The notes beneath the pieces were generated by a model that was not told the DNA's origin, made no database searches, and worked only from the letters and a program-made list of their open reading frames with translations. The translations under genes were made by a program, and so were the position numbers. A stretch of DNA of 64,000 nucleotides from Vicinamibacterales bacterium (lineage in GTDB: Bacteria; Acidobacteriota; Vicinamibacteria; Vicinamibacterales; SCN-69-37): NCBI GenBank assembly GCA_030827135.1, contig JAURFE010000003.1, forward strand, positions 200,923 through 264,922, given 5' to 3'. Below are positions 1-7,493 of the stretch, piece after piece. Numbering within the stretch: position 1 is the first letter of the stretch; the number at the start of each line of letters is the position of its first letter.

Positions 1-126
1 GGCCGGAACCTCGCGGTCAACGAAGCGCGCCCGAAGCCGGCGTTCGGCGGCGGTGATCGTGGCGGCCGCGGTGGCGGCGGCTACGGTGGTGGCGGTGGCG
101 GCAACCGTCGCGAACCGCGCTGGTAA
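1..126 (+). CDS. RRM-type RNA-binding protein, C-terminal fragment
   Basis: The window opens inside this gene, and only the last 41 codons are present, ending at TAA 124-126. The first residues (GRNLAVNEARPK) match the last beta strand of RNA recognition motif proteins of the bacterial glycine-rich type, where G-R-x-L-x-V-N-E-A-R is typical. The rest is a Gly/Arg-rich tail (GGRGGGGYGGGGGG) ending in NRREPRW, the usual flexible RNA-binding or chaperone tail. Such small proteins are generally cytosolic, and some are cold-induced. The start and the RNP1/RNP2 motifs lie outside the window, so the identification rests on the C-terminal strand and the tail. Confidence 0.75.
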   Translation, partial: GRNLAVNEARPKPAFGGGDRGGRGGGGYGGGGGGNRREPRW

Positions 127-143
127 GTCATTCAGTTAAAATG

Positions 144-180
144 CCAATACCCGGTCGCGCAGCGCGCGGCCGGGTATTGG
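144..180. terminator. perfect 11-bp inverted repeat after the RRM gene
   Basis: CCAATACCCGG (144-154) pairs exactly with CCGGGTATTGG (170-180), and the interior CGCGC/GCGCG extends the stem. No T-run follows on the plus strand. On the minus strand the stem is followed by CATTTTAACTG. It may stabilise the 3' end or terminate weakly. Confidence 0.5.
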
Positions 181-223
181 TGCGTATTCAGGCGTCCAGG
201 GACGCCAATTTCGGAGGATGTCC

Positions 224-433
224 GTGAAGGTCAACAAAGGCGCGCGCGTGTCGCAACCAAAGTACGGCCCCGGCACGGTCACCGACTCTGACGGCACGCA
301 CGTCGTGATCGATTTCGACAACCACGGCCCCAAGCGGTTCGTGGCAGCCATGGTTTCGCTGGCTCCGACCACCGAACCGGCGCCGGAAAAAGCCAAGACG
401 AAGCGGCGGACGAAAAAGGTCGCGGCCGAGTAG
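224..433 (+). CDS. small basic protein, possible Tudor/SH3-like fold
   Basis: This predicted protein has 69 residues. The core reads KVNKGARVSQPKYGPGTV, then VVIDFDNHGPKRF. That resembles the small beta-barrel seen at the C-terminus of UvrD/PcrA helicases (V-x-H-x-x-F-G-x-G-x-V), which binds RNA polymerase or nucleic acid, but here it stands alone. A Lys/Arg-rich tail (KAKTKRRTKKVAAE) follows. An upstream in-frame ATG at 218 directly abuts the GGAGG (213-217), leaving no spacing. GTG 224 lies 6 nt after it and is the better start. Function is not known, and nucleic-acid binding is an inference from charge and fold resemblance. Confidence 0.7.
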   Translation: MKVNKGARVSQPKYGPGTVTDSDGTHVVIDFDNHGPKRFVAAMVSLAPTTEPAPEKAKTKRRTKKVAAE

Positions 434-452
434 TCCAGGGTTCGGAAACTTG

Positions 453-489
453 AAGGGCGCGACGGGGGTCCCCGCCGCGCCCTTTTTTT
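453..489 (+). terminator. intrinsic terminator of the small basic protein gene
   Basis: AAGGGCGCG (453-461) pairs with CGCGCCCTT (476-484), and the T-run 483-489 follows at once. It is a textbook rho-independent terminator 20 nt after the stop codon. Confidence 0.9.
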
Positions 490-496
490 CTTTGCT

Positions 497-519
497 GGCG
501 CCCTGAAGCCCAGGGCGCC
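497..519. repeat. short palindromic element, variant stem
   Basis: GGCGCCCTG (497-505) and CAGGGCGCC (511-519) form a perfect 9-bp stem, followed by CTACATG. It resembles the dispersed palindrome family of this window in the GGCGC stem and the trailing CTAC, but the stem sequence and spacer differ. It sits at the 3' end of the S9 peptidase gene, whose TAG stop lies in a CCCTAC just beyond. Confidence 0.6.
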
Positions 520-533
520 CTACATGTTCTACC

Positions 534-3470
534 CTACTTGCCGCCGCCCGAGCCGCCGGCCTTCTTGGCGGCTTCCATTGCCTTCACGCGCTCGTCCATG
601 TGTTTCTCCATATCGAGACGCGGAATGCCATCCTTCCACCAGTCCGGCGCGGGCGCGCCCTTCAGGTAGTGATCGAAGAACTCCTTCACGCGCACGGTGT
701 AGTCCTGCTGATTGGCCGGCCGCGCGAGGCCGTGGTTCTCACCGGGGTATTCGAGCAGCACCACCGGCTTCTGCATGCGGCGCAGGGTGTTGTAGTACTC
801 AATACCCTGCGTGAAGTCCACCGCGCCATCCATGTCGTTGTGCAGGATGATGAGCGGGGTCTTCACCTTCGCGGCGTGATACACGGGCGAGTTGCGCGTG
901 TACGCGTCCCACAATTCCCACGGACCACCGGTGAAGCGCCCCTGGCTGCTCTCGAAGATCGCGCCGTTGGTGCCGCCGGTGTTCTTGTAAAGCACCGAAT
1001 ACATGCTGATCATGTTGGTCAGCGGCGCGCCCGCAATTGCCGCGGCGAACGTGTCCGTCTGCGTAATGGTGAAGGCCGTCTGATAGCCGCCCCATGAGTG
1101 GCCGTGCAGCCCCACCTTGGCCGGATCCACCACACCCGTGGCCACCGCCGCCTTCACCGCGTTGGGCAGCGTCCACGCCGCCGACATGCCGGGGTCGTTG
1201 ACGTAGTACTTGATGTCGGGCTGCAACACCGCGTAGCCGTTGCTTGTGTAGGCCTGGCGGTTGAAGCCGTTCGCCGCGGGGCGTCCGTACTGATAGTGGC
1301 CCTGCGTCAGACGCTCGTAAATGTAGACAATCGTCGGATACTGCTTGCCCTTTTCGTAGTTCGCGGGCAGATACAACGACGCCTGCAGACGCTCACCCTT
1401 GGCGTTCTTGAACTCGATCAACTGCGCACCCGCCGACCACGCCAGCGACTCCGCTTCCTTCGACATGTCCACAATCTTCCGGCCGTTCTTCAGCGTCGCA
1501 TCCGTCACGTAAATCTGCGGCGCTTCGGTCGGCGTCTCGCGGCGATACATCCAGATGTCGCTCTTCTCCGCCTTCTGCAGTCCGCTGATCGCCGCATCTT
1601 CCCAGAGCAGCATGTTGAGCCCCAGCTTGCCTGGCTCCAGCACGCCGTAGCCCGCGCGCTTGGTCCACTCGGCCATCGCCGAGAAGTACTGCGGCTTGCT
1701 CAGGTCGATGCCGCGTTCGTTCTGGTAGATGCCGGGCACGCGGTTCTGATACCGGATCTGGTCCTTCTTGCCGTTCACCGTCAGATTCACCGGCGCTTCA
1801 CCCGCCGCAACCGGCACCTTCCAGATGTCCCAGCGGTCGGACAGCAGCACGTACTGATTGTCCGACGTCCACCCGATCGCGTTCGATGGCGGATCCACGA
1901 CGTTCACGTCACTATCCGTGTTCACAAACGACGTCGGTACTTTCTCCGTGATATTTCGCGTAAGTCCGGTCTCCGCATCAAACACATGGAAGTGCTTCGC
2001 CTCGTAGTACAGATACTTCGTGCTGTCGGGCGAGGACGAGTTGCCCCAGCGCAGTTCCTTCTTCACCGTGACGCGCTGGCCCGTCGTGGTATCGATGACG
2101 TAGACGTCACGGAACTGCTGACCATTGAGGTTCCCCATCAACTCATAGGCTGAGTTACTCGTGCCGATGGCCCACTTGCCACGCCCCGTCACCGTCACTG
2201 TCGGCACTTCGTCATCAGCCAGACGCACCATCGTATTGTCGGCAGGGCGAAAGAGCGCGGGATAACTGAAGTTGCGGTCGGCATTCTCCTGCACCCGCTG
2301 CTGGGACTGCAGGCGCGGATCCTTGTAGTGCCAGATCACCACGCTGGGACGTTCGGTCGCATCCGGTGCGGCTGCCGGCGCGCCAGCCGGAGCATCTGCA
2401 CCCTCGGCTCCGGGAGTCGCGTTGCCACGGCCCGCGGGACGCGGCACCGGCGTGAGTTCGGCCATACCGAAGATCATCGCGGTGCGATCGTCGTTCCACG
2501 CCGGTGTGCGGTTGCCGCTCACCGACATGCTCGCGGGGAAGCTCTTGTCCTGCTTCGGGTCGTACACCACCTTCGTCGGCGTGCCGCTGCCGAAGCCGGT
2601 GAATCCCACCACCGAGAACAGGCGTTCGCGGAACGCCCGATCATCGGTCCCCTTGAGCATCGTCAACGCGTCGCCCTCGGTCGTCCACGCCATGCGTTCG
2701 TAGAACGCCTTGTCCGTGTCGAGCGATGTGATCGTGCCGGTGGACATGTCGCGAATCTGGAGGCCGTTGCCGGCCTGGTCGGTGGCGTCAATCACGAGCG
2801 CGAGGTACTTGCCGGACTTGTTGAAGTTGAACTCCGACACGTTGCCGACGTTGATCTCGGTGCCGGTTTTGAGCTCGCGCAGGATCAGGTCCGTGCCACG
2901 GGGCCGCGTATCGCGAGGGGCATTGCCACCTGCCGCAGGCGCGCCGCCCGCGCGGCCACCAGCGGGCGCAGCCGCCGCAGCGTCAGGACCGTAGCGATGG
3001 AGCGCAATCCATCCACCCATCTCGCCCGCGAAGGAAAAACGGCGAATTTTCGGGATGCTGACCTTGTCGCCGGTCGCCAGGTTCACAATCAACGCGCTCG
3101 TCTGGACAGGCCGGCGCGCGCGGCGGGCCGCTTCGGCTTCGCCGCGCGTGAGCGACACGGAGATCGCGAGCCACTGCGAGTCGTCCGAGAACGCCATCGG
3201 CCCGGCGCCTTCGCCGACCGGGAATGTGTATTCCTGGGCGCCGGTGGTGCTGCGTACCACCACGTCGCTGTCGCCCTCAAGCGGCGCGACGCGGTATGCG
3301 AACCATTGCCCGTTCGACGACATGGCCGTCGTGGTCATGGCGCGGAACGAGAGGATGTCACCCAGCGCCATCGGGCGTTTGGTGGCGTTTTGTGCCGACA
3401 GCGGCACCAGGACAGCGGCCACGAAGGCCAGCGGCAGAGCAATCAGGATACGGCGACGGAGTCGCGTCAT
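534..3470 (-). CDS. S9 family prolyl oligopeptidase-like serine peptidase, secreted
   Basis: This 978-residue protein has an N-terminal signal peptide (MTRLRRRILIALPLAFVAAV, then cleavage near LSAQ). Residues about 30-640 form the beta-propeller-like region, with Pro/Ala/Gly-rich inserts near 175 and 365. The C-terminal alpha/beta hydrolase carries the S9 triad: Ser792 in GHSWGGYQ, Asp881 in HNDMDGAVD and His913 in GENHG. Members cleave short peptides, so an exported enzyme would fit peptide scavenging. The length is large for dipeptidyl or acylaminoacyl peptidases but usual for acidobacterial members. An AGGAGG (3478-3483) lies 7 nt before the ATG and fixes the start. Substrate specificity cannot be read from the sequence. 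Confidence 0.95.
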   Translation of the reverse strand: MTRLRRRILIALPLAFVAAVLVPLSAQNATKRPMALGDILSFRAMTTTAMSSNGQWFAYRVAPLEGDSDVVVRSTTGAQEYTFPVGEGAGPMAFSDDSQWLAISVSLTRGEAEAARRARRPVQTSALIVNLATGDKVSIPKIRRFSFAGEMGGWIALHRYGPDAAAAAPAGGRAGGAPAAGGNAPRDTRPRGTDLILRELKTGTEINVGNVSEFNFNKSGKYLALVIDATDQAGNGLQIRDMSTGTITSLDTDKAFYERMAWTTEGDALTMLKGTDDRAFRERLFSVVGFTGFGSGTPTKVVYDPKQDKSFPASMSVSGNRTPAWNDDRTAMIFGMAELTPVPRPAGRGNATPGAEGADAPAGAPAAAPDATERPSVVIWHYKDPRLQSQQRVQENADRNFSYPALFRPADNTMVRLADDEVPTVTVTGRGKWAIGTSNSAYELMGNLNGQQFRDVYVIDTTTGQRVTVKKELRWGNSSSPDSTKYLYYEAKHFHVFDAETGLTRNITEKVPTSFVNTDSDVNVVDPPSNAIGWTSDNQYVLLSDRWDIWKVPVAAGEAPVNLTVNGKKDQIRYQNRVPGIYQNERGIDLSKPQYFSAMAEWTKRAGYGVLEPGKLGLNMLLWEDAAISGLQKAEKSDIWMYRRETPTEAPQIYVTDATLKNGRKIVDMSKEAESLAWSAGAQLIEFKNAKGERLQASLYLPANYEKGKQYPTIVYIYERLTQGHYQYGRPAANGFNRQAYTSNGYAVLQPDIKYYVNDPGMSAAWTLPNAVKAAVATGVVDPAKVGLHGHSWGGYQTAFTITQTDTFAAAIAGAPLTNMISMYSVLYKNTGGTNGAIFESSQGRFTGGPWELWDAYTRNSPVYHAAKVKTPLIILHNDMDGAVDFTQGIEYYNTLRRMQKPVVLLEYPGENHGLARPANQQDYTVRVKEFFDHYLKGAPAPDWWKDGIPRLDMEKHMDERVKAMEAAKKAGGSGGGK

Positions 3471-3523
3471 TCGGAAACCTCCTCGGATCCCACACGGGGA
3501 AACGCGGAAATGGTAGCAGTATT

Positions 3524-3570
3524 CGGGTGGGCGGGTGGGCGGGTGGGCGGATGGGCGGATGGGCAGATGG
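3524..3570. repeat. period-8 minisatellite (GGGTGGGC / GGATGGGC)
   Basis: Five near-perfect 8-nt units, (GC)GGGTGG three times then (GC)GGATGG twice, with a degenerate sixth (GCAGATGG). The array ends at the stop codon of the DUF4126 gene. It belongs to the same octamer family seen at 20055, 23411, 23711 and 33601. Confidence 0.85.
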
Positions 3571-4149
3571 TCAGGTGCGGAGGAGGCGCTTCGTGCCGCG
3601 CCACAAGAACCGGAGGAGCAATACAGCAGCGACGATCAACACGAAGACGATCCCGGCGGCCAGCCATGGGTAACTCGCGGCAAACCATGTCAGCCCCAAT
3701 GCCAGAAGGTCTTCGGTGACACTCAGTCCGATATTGGACGCTGGTTCCGGCGAAGCACTGACCGCTGTGCGAAGAGTGGTTTTCAACGTGTGCGCCAGCA
3801 GCGCAAGCCCGGCACCGATCGCAACGGCCGCACCCTGCCACATCGGATCAAGCGACGGCGTCGCCGCGTACGCCAGTACGCCGGCGACGGGCACGCGAAC
3901 AAACGTCTGCAGCACGTTCCACACGAGATCAAACAGCGGCACCTTGTCGGCCACGACTTCGACCAGGAACAGCAGACCGGCACCACCAATCACCCACCAG
4001 CTGGCGAGCATATTCAGGTCACCGGGCAGCGCGAGCACGCCAAGCCGCGCCATCAGCCCCAGCACGACCACGGTCCCGGACGCGTTGAGCCCTGCGGCAA
4101 ACGACACCGCAACCAGAAACGCGATGATTTCACGCGGGTCCAGGGTCAC
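3571..4149 (-). CDS. DUF4126 family membrane protein
   Basis: This 192-residue protein has about five hydrophobic segments. The family signature is visible as FAAGLNASGTVVVLGLMAR near the N-terminus, then LASWW, FLVEVVADKVPLFD and PVAGVLAY. The ADK-P-x-x-D motif is characteristic of DUF4126 proteins, whose function is not established. The start is GTG 4149, preceded by no Shine-Dalgarno sequence but by TAGAAT (4156-4161 on the plus map) 6 nt upstream, which suggests a leaderless transcript. The stop codon adjoins a minisatellite. No partner gene gives a clue to function. Confidence 0.85.
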   Translation of the reverse strand: MTLDPREIIAFLVAVSFAAGLNASGTVVVLGLMARLGVLALPGDLNMLASWWVIGGAGLLFLVEVVADKVPLFDLVWNVLQTFVRVPVAGVLAYAATPSLDPMWQGAAVAIGAGLALLAHTLKTTLRTAVSASPEPASNIGLSVTEDLLALGLTWFAASYPWLAAGIVFVLIVAAVLLLRFLWRGTKRLLRT

Positions 4150-4155
4150 GAGTGG

Positions 4156-4161
4156 ATTCTA
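4156..4161 (-). promoter_or_regulatory. -10-like TAGAAT, leaderless promoter candidate
   Basis: TAGAAT on the minus strand ends 6 nt before GTG 4149, and no GGAGG lies between. The spacing would place transcription initiation at or next to the start codon. Confidence 0.45.
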
Positions 4162-4181
4162 TGCTGGCCGGATGTCCAAGC

Positions 4182-4239
4182 AGGGCGCGCTGGGTTTCAG
4201 CGCGCCGAACAAGGGCGCCCTGCAGGCCAGTGGGCCCTA
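4182..4239. repeat. two short palindromic elements, one intact and one degenerate
   Basis: GGCGCGCT then AGCGCGCC (stem within 4182-4206) is an intact copy with spacer GGGTTTC. The next copy (4211-4239, GGGCGCCCTGCAGG...GTGGGCCCTA) is imperfect. Its terminal CCTAG provides the TAG stop of the neighbouring minus-strand gene. Confidence 0.75.
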
Positions 4240-4563
4240 GGCAGGAAGCAGCCCCGCGCGCGTCACCGTCAGGTAGATCGGCCCAACACCAAGGGTGGCG
4301 ACCAGCGCGACGGTGCCGAAGCCGGCGCGGTTGGTGATATCGAATCGAATGTCTTCGCCCGGCGCTGCCTCGAACTTCACGTTCTTCCACACAAGGGTGT
4401 TGTGAATCCGCATCGCATGCGGCCCGGGCGCGATCTGGACCGTGGCGGTCTGCCCGTGCACCAGAACCGCGACCTGCTGTCCATCGACCGACACGAACAC
4501 CTGCCGGATCCCGACATCATTTGAAGCCGTACGGCTCAGCGTCAGGTGCGCAGGAAGCGGCAT
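4237..4563 (-). CDS. conserved-looking hypothetical protein, 108 aa
   Basis: This predicted protein has 108 residues and no signal peptide. The N-terminal half reads like a small beta-sandwich: GIRQVFVSVDGQQVAVL, then a pG-H turn (APGPHAMRIHNTLVWKNV), followed by an F-D-I-T-N-R segment and a hydrophobic end (LGVGPIYLTVTRAG). The 'DG-x-x-x-A-x-L ... PG-x-H' arrangement resembles PEGA-like or immunoglobulin-like domains that present a bound ligand or surface, but I do not recognise a family. GACAAT ends 6 nt before the ATG, so it may be leaderless. The stop codon comes from a palindromic repeat. Function unknown. Confidence 0.65.
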   Translation of the reverse strand: MPLPAHLTLSRTASNDVGIRQVFVSVDGQQVAVLVHGQTATVQIAPGPHAMRIHNTLVWKNVKFEAAPGEDIRFDITNRAGFGTVALVATLGVGPIYLTVTRAGLLPA

Positions 4564-4596
4564 CCTGTCATTGTCGCATTGCCGCCTCCCGTCTGG

Positions 4597-6213
4597 TCAG
4601 CGGCGGATAAACCACGCTGACGTGATGGCATCACCCAGTTCAAGGCGATCAACCACATCCATACCTCGGACCACGCGGCCAAGGGATGTAAAGTCACCCT
4701 CGTTGTGGGGCTGTGGCGTATTGCCCAACGTGTACCCCGGCCGTCCGGTATCGAGACCGGATGACGCCCACGCGAGATTGGCGCGCGTCAGTCCGTGACG
4801 ATTCACTTCGTCGCGCAACCGACTTGCACCGGGGATGGTCGCCTGCTGCGCGACAAAATTCGGCACCAGGCGGGTAAAGGCCGGACCAACAATGGCTTTG
4901 GATTCCGTGAGCCGGACGAGCTCTTCCATCCCCAACGGCGCGTCCGCCGCAAAAAGCTCGAGCTCAATCTCGCCCTTCGATGTCATCCAGATCGCGCGCG
5001 GATTGGGAGCTCCCTTGTACGCGGGGACGATCCAGCGCTCGACGATGGCGCGGTAGTCGGAGATGGCCCGCTCACGTTCAGCGGGCCCTGCGTTACCCAC
5101 ACCACCTACGCCGCCGGCACGCGCTCCTCCAGCGCGTCCGGCGCCACCCGTCCGCCCCGCAGGATCAGGCGGCGGTGCCGTCAGTCTCGTCAACTGCTGT
5201 TTGGCCACCGTCTGAAGCGCGGCTGGTTTCGACGGGTCCATCGCCGCTTCAAGTCGTGGCCGGACCTGATCAACGCGGCTCGTATGCCGGCCCAGCGTCT
5301 CGGCCGCGGACACCGACATCCACGTATCCGGATTCTCCAACTCGGCCAACACCGCTGCCACCGACGCGTCATCGTCATACGTCATGAGCACACGCAGTGA
5401 CTCGGTGCGCACTCGGCGATCGGAATCCTTGAGCGCATCACGCAATCGCGCCGAGGCCACCGCACGGTCGGGAACCAGCGTGGGGACCAGGCCACGCACC
5501 GCCCAGAAACGCACCTCGGGTGACGGATCCGTCGACAACGTCATCAGGTGCGACACCGCAGCCGGATTGCGCGGGCGGAACAGCGCCCACGTGGCGCGCC
5601 ACCTGACCTCGACGTCTGTCGAAGTCGTCCACCGAAGAATGGGATCAATCGTGCCGGTTTCCGTGAACCGGCCCAGCGACAGCAGCGCCTCGCCGACTAC
5701 GGCACGGGCACCACTCGCGTCTGGAGCGGTCGCAAGAAACGCCTCGAGGTTGGCGCGCCCTTCGGGAGATCTGGTCTTCCCGAGCGAGCGGGCTGCCTCG
5801 AACGCCGCATCAGGGTTCACCTCCCACGCATTCATCGTCGTCGTCAGCCACGGCACTGCAGCGGAATTTCGCGTCTGCCCCATGGCGAACGCCACGGTCG
5901 CCACAATGTTGGGGTCGGCATCGGTGCGCAGCGGTTCGAGCAGCGCGAGGCTGCGCTCATTGACAATGCGCCCCACTGTGACGACCGCGCGGCGCCGGAC
6001 TTCGGAATGCGTGGAGGCCAGGAGCCGCGTGAGCGTCGGCTCGACAAAGCGGCGCGAGTCTTCGAGTTGAAGCAGTTCGGCGATCGCGGTGACATCGGCC
6101 TCCGTCAGGGGCGGACGCGCGGGCTGCGCTGACGCCGCAGGACCCGTCCGAGTGCCGCATGCCGCCGCACACAGCACCGCCGCCAGAACCGTTAATCGAA
6201 ACCGATGCGCCAT
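4597..6213 (-). CDS. HEAT-repeat protein fused to a degenerate cyclophilin-type PPIase domain
   Basis: This 538-residue exported protein starts at ATG 6213, with AGGGGA in front, rather than at an upstream in-frame ATG at 6261. The signal sequence ends in LAAVLCAAACGTRTG, a probable but non-classical lipobox. Residues about 40-350 are HEAT-like helical repeats (VRRRAVVTVGRIV, VRFWAVRGLVP, RVRTESLRVLM). A Gly-rich linker near 365 follows. The last 140 residues look like cyclophilin: IWMTSKGEIELELFAADAP, FTRLVPNFVAQQ, then SLGRVVRGMDVVDRLELGD. The usual active-site Arg, Phe and Gln pattern (FxxxxxxFMxQGGD) is only partly kept, so isomerase activity is doubtful. A role in envelope protein folding or scaffolding is an inference. 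Confidence 0.85.
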   Translation of the reverse strand: MAHRFRLTVLAAVLCAAACGTRTGPAASAQPARPPLTEADVTAIAELLQLEDSRRFVEPTLTRLLASTHSEVRRRAVVTVGRIVNERSLALLEPLRTDADPNIVATVAFAMGQTRNSAAVPWLTTTMNAWEVNPDAAFEAARSLGKTRSPEGRANLEAFLATAPDASGARAVVGEALLSLGRFTETGTIDPILRWTTSTDVEVRWRATWALFRPRNPAAVSHLMTLSTDPSPEVRFWAVRGLVPTLVPDRAVASARLRDALKDSDRRVRTESLRVLMTYDDDASVAAVLAELENPDTWMSVSAAETLGRHTSRVDQVRPRLEAAMDPSKPAALQTVAKQQLTRLTAPPPDPAGRTGGAGRAGGARAGGVGGVGNAGPAERERAISDYRAIVERWIVPAYKGAPNPRAIWMTSKGEIELELFAADAPLGMEELVRLTESKAIVGPAFTRLVPNFVAQQATIPGASRLRDEVNRHGLTRANLAWASSGLDTGRPGYTLGNTPQPHNEGDFTSLGRVVRGMDVVDRLELGDAITSAWFIRR

Positions 6214-6263
6214 GATGTTCCCCTGCCGGACCTGAAGGTCCGGCCTCCAGTCGCCGGTCATTG

Positions 6264-6269
6264 TAGGCT
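6264..6269 (+). promoter_or_regulatory. -10-like TAGGCT, leaderless promoter candidate
   Basis: TAGGCT ends 6 nt before GTG 6276, and there is no ribosome binding site. The box is weak but fits the TANNNT pattern seen elsewhere in the window. Confidence 0.3.
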
Positions 6270-6275
6270 GTTGCG

Positions 6276-6770
6276 GTGCTGGCGCTCTACCTCACCATCT
6301 GGCTCGCACTGATTGCCCTTCTCCTTGGCGAGCTCGGCCGACGCCGCAATCGACAAACGAGTGTCACGACGCGCTGGGCGATCGTGTGTTCGGGTAGCGG
6401 CGTGATCCTCGGCGCCGCGCACGCGTTGCTCGCTCTTGGTGTGGTGTACGGATGGGATCACGCACGCGCCGTCACCGTGACCGCAGAGCGCGCGGCCACG
6501 CTTTACGGTGTCGCGTGGCCCGGCAGCCTGTATGTGAATTACGTGTTCCTCGCGTGGTGGCTTGCCGACACCGGCTGGTGGTGGCTCTCGCCCCGGACGT
6601 TCCTGCGCCGGCCCTGGGTCATCGAGTGGACCTGGCGTCTCACGGCGTTCACGATGGTGCTCAATGGTGCGGTGATCTTCGCGAGCACGGCCGGCCGAGT
6701 GGCTGGGGTGCCCCTCGTCGTCGCGCTGTTGGTCGTCTGGTGGTCGACGCCGGACTCGAGGGTGTCCTGA
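6276..6770 (+). CDS. hypothetical integral membrane protein, 164 aa
   Basis: This 164-residue protein is almost entirely hydrophobic. About five membrane segments can be placed near residues 1-20, 35-58, 75-98, 115-135 and 137-157. A short basic loop (GRRRNRQTSVTTR) after the first segment suggests a cytoplasmic side. Several Trp residues cluster at the membrane boundary (AWWLADTGWWWLS). I do not recognise a family. The gene is divergent from the HEAT/cyclophilin gene (62 nt apart) and starts with GTG. Coding character is supported by its length and by membrane-protein composition that is not mirrored on the other strand. Confidence 0.7.
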   Translation: MLALYLTIWLALIALLLGELGRRRNRQTSVTTRWAIVCSGSGVILGAAHALLALGVVYGWDHARAVTVTAERAATLYGVAWPGSLYVNYVFLAWWLADTGWWWLSPRTFLRRPWVIEWTWRLTAFTMVLNGAVIFASTAGRVAGVPLVVALLVVWWSTPDSRVS

Positions 6771-6794
6771 CGTCACGTCAAGGCTGCGCATATC

Positions 6795-7217
6795 ATGGCC
6801 ACATCCATGATTCGCGCCGCATCCCATCTCGTGCTCGCGACCGGCGACGTGCCGGCCATCACCCGATTTGTCGCGGAGGCCTTCGGCCTCACACCCGCAT
6901 TCGAAAACGACATGTTCTCGGAGTTTGTGCTGCCGTCGCGATTCCGGATCGCCTTCTTCAAGCCGGTGGGCCCGTCAGCCCAGTCGTTTGACGAGACGGC
7001 GTCCCGGCGCGCAGGCGCGGTGGGGCTGACGGTGCAGGATGTGGACGCGACGTTTGCGCGCCTCGACACCATGCATGGTGCATTCGCACATCACCTGAGT
7101 GGCCCGCCAAAGGAACATCCCTGGGGCGAGAAGAGTTTTCTGCTGACGGATCCTGACGGGAATCGCTGGGAGATCACACAGGCATCGTCAAGCGACGGCC
7201 TGCTGGTTGATCGATAG
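6795..7217 (+). CDS. VOC (glyoxalase/bleomycin resistance) superfamily protein
   Basis: This 140-residue protein has one vicinal-oxygen-chelate module pair. The N-terminal half has SHLVLATGDVPAITRFVAEAFGL, and the C-terminal half has GLTVQDVDATFARLD and ends with DPDGNRWEI, the classic metal-ligand Glu strand. Members bind a divalent metal and act as lyases, dioxygenases or drug-binding proteins. The exact role here is not readable. ATG 6795 and ATG 6807 are both possible; TATCAT (6791-6796) lies 10 nt before the second. The gene follows the membrane protein gene by 24 nt and may be cotranscribed with it. Confidence 0.8.
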   Translation: MATSMIRAASHLVLATGDVPAITRFVAEAFGLTPAFENDMFSEFVLPSRFRIAFFKPVGPSAQSFDETASRRAGAVGLTVQDVDATFARLDTMHGAFAHHLSGPPKEHPWGEKSFLLTDPDGNRWEITQASSSDGLLVDR

Positions 7218-7225
7218 GGAAAAAA

Positions 7226-7264
7226 GACGAAAGGCCACCGTTCCCCAGTGGGGAGCGATGGCCT
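7226..7264 (-). terminator. intrinsic terminator reading on the minus strand
   Basis: Plus positions 7232-7246 and 7250-7264 form a 15-bp stem around the loop AGT. On the minus strand the pairing includes a U-G wobble and one C-A mismatch, and it is followed by TTCGTCTTTTTT. The T-run exists only on the minus strand, so it ends transcription coming from the 7.3-7.8 kb side. Confidence 0.75.
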
Positions 7265-7284
7265 CTCGCGACGTCTTCAGGCTC

Positions 7285-7362
7285 TCACCCGTGCGTCGGT
7301 ATGGTCGCTAGGCGACGGCCACCAGAAGGCGGCAGGAGCATGGGTGGGAACAACGACGTCAT
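7285..7362 (-). CDS. candidate 25-aa micro-ORF, overlapping the stop of the upstream micro-ORF
   Basis: ATG 7362 overlaps the preceding TGA as ATGA, so translation could be coupled. The peptide is MTSLFPPMLLPPSGGRRLAT followed by IPTHG, with two PP pairs and an RR pair that could slow ribosomes. No similarity is recognised. It is supported only by position and start/stop overlap. Confidence 0.3.
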   Translation of the reverse strand: MTSLFPPMLLPPSGGRRLATIPTHG

Positions 7363-7400
7363 GCGTTGTTCGGCGGAGCACCTTCAGCAGAAGAATTCAT
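7359..7400 (-). CDS. candidate 13-aa leader peptide
   Basis: ATG 7400 lies 8 nt after a perfect AGGAGG (plus CCTCCT 7409-7414). The encoded peptide is MNSSAEGAPPNNA. The strong ribosome binding site is notable in a window where many genes lack one. It lies directly 3' of the base-paired region described for the structured RNA. Confidence 0.4.
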   Translation of the reverse strand: MNSSAEGAPPNNA

Positions 7401-7493
7401 TCTGCCCACCTCCTGTTCCGAGGCGACCCAGCAACCTCATGCGTCAGTGTCAGAACACTGGGTCTAGCCCCATCCTGCGCCTCGTTCGCGGCC

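Larger units (their letters stand above)
7227..7484 (-). ncRNA. candidate structured RNA with two overlapping micro-ORFs and its own terminator
   Basis: On the minus strand, several helices precede an intrinsic terminator. CGAGGCG (plus 7478-7484) pairs with CGCCTCG (7419-7425). GACCCAG (7458-7464) pairs with CTGGGTC (7425-7431). CAGTGT/ACACTG (7445-7460) offers an alternative hairpin that competes with the second helix. AGGAGG (7409-7414) then lies 8 nt before ATG 7400, which opens a 13-codon ORF (MNSSAEGAPPNNA). Its TGA overlaps ATG 7362 of a 25-codon ORF. An 8-bp helix GAACAACG/CGTTGTTC (7348-7371) brackets that stop/start. The layout resembles an attenuator leader, but no gene follows the terminator on this strand. 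It lies 3' of the serine hydrolase gene and could instead be its 3' UTR. Confidence 0.45.

Noticed and set aside
2328-3719. Plus-strand open frame of 463 codons
   Set aside because: Antisense to the S9 peptidase and extends through a minisatellite; no protein-like features.
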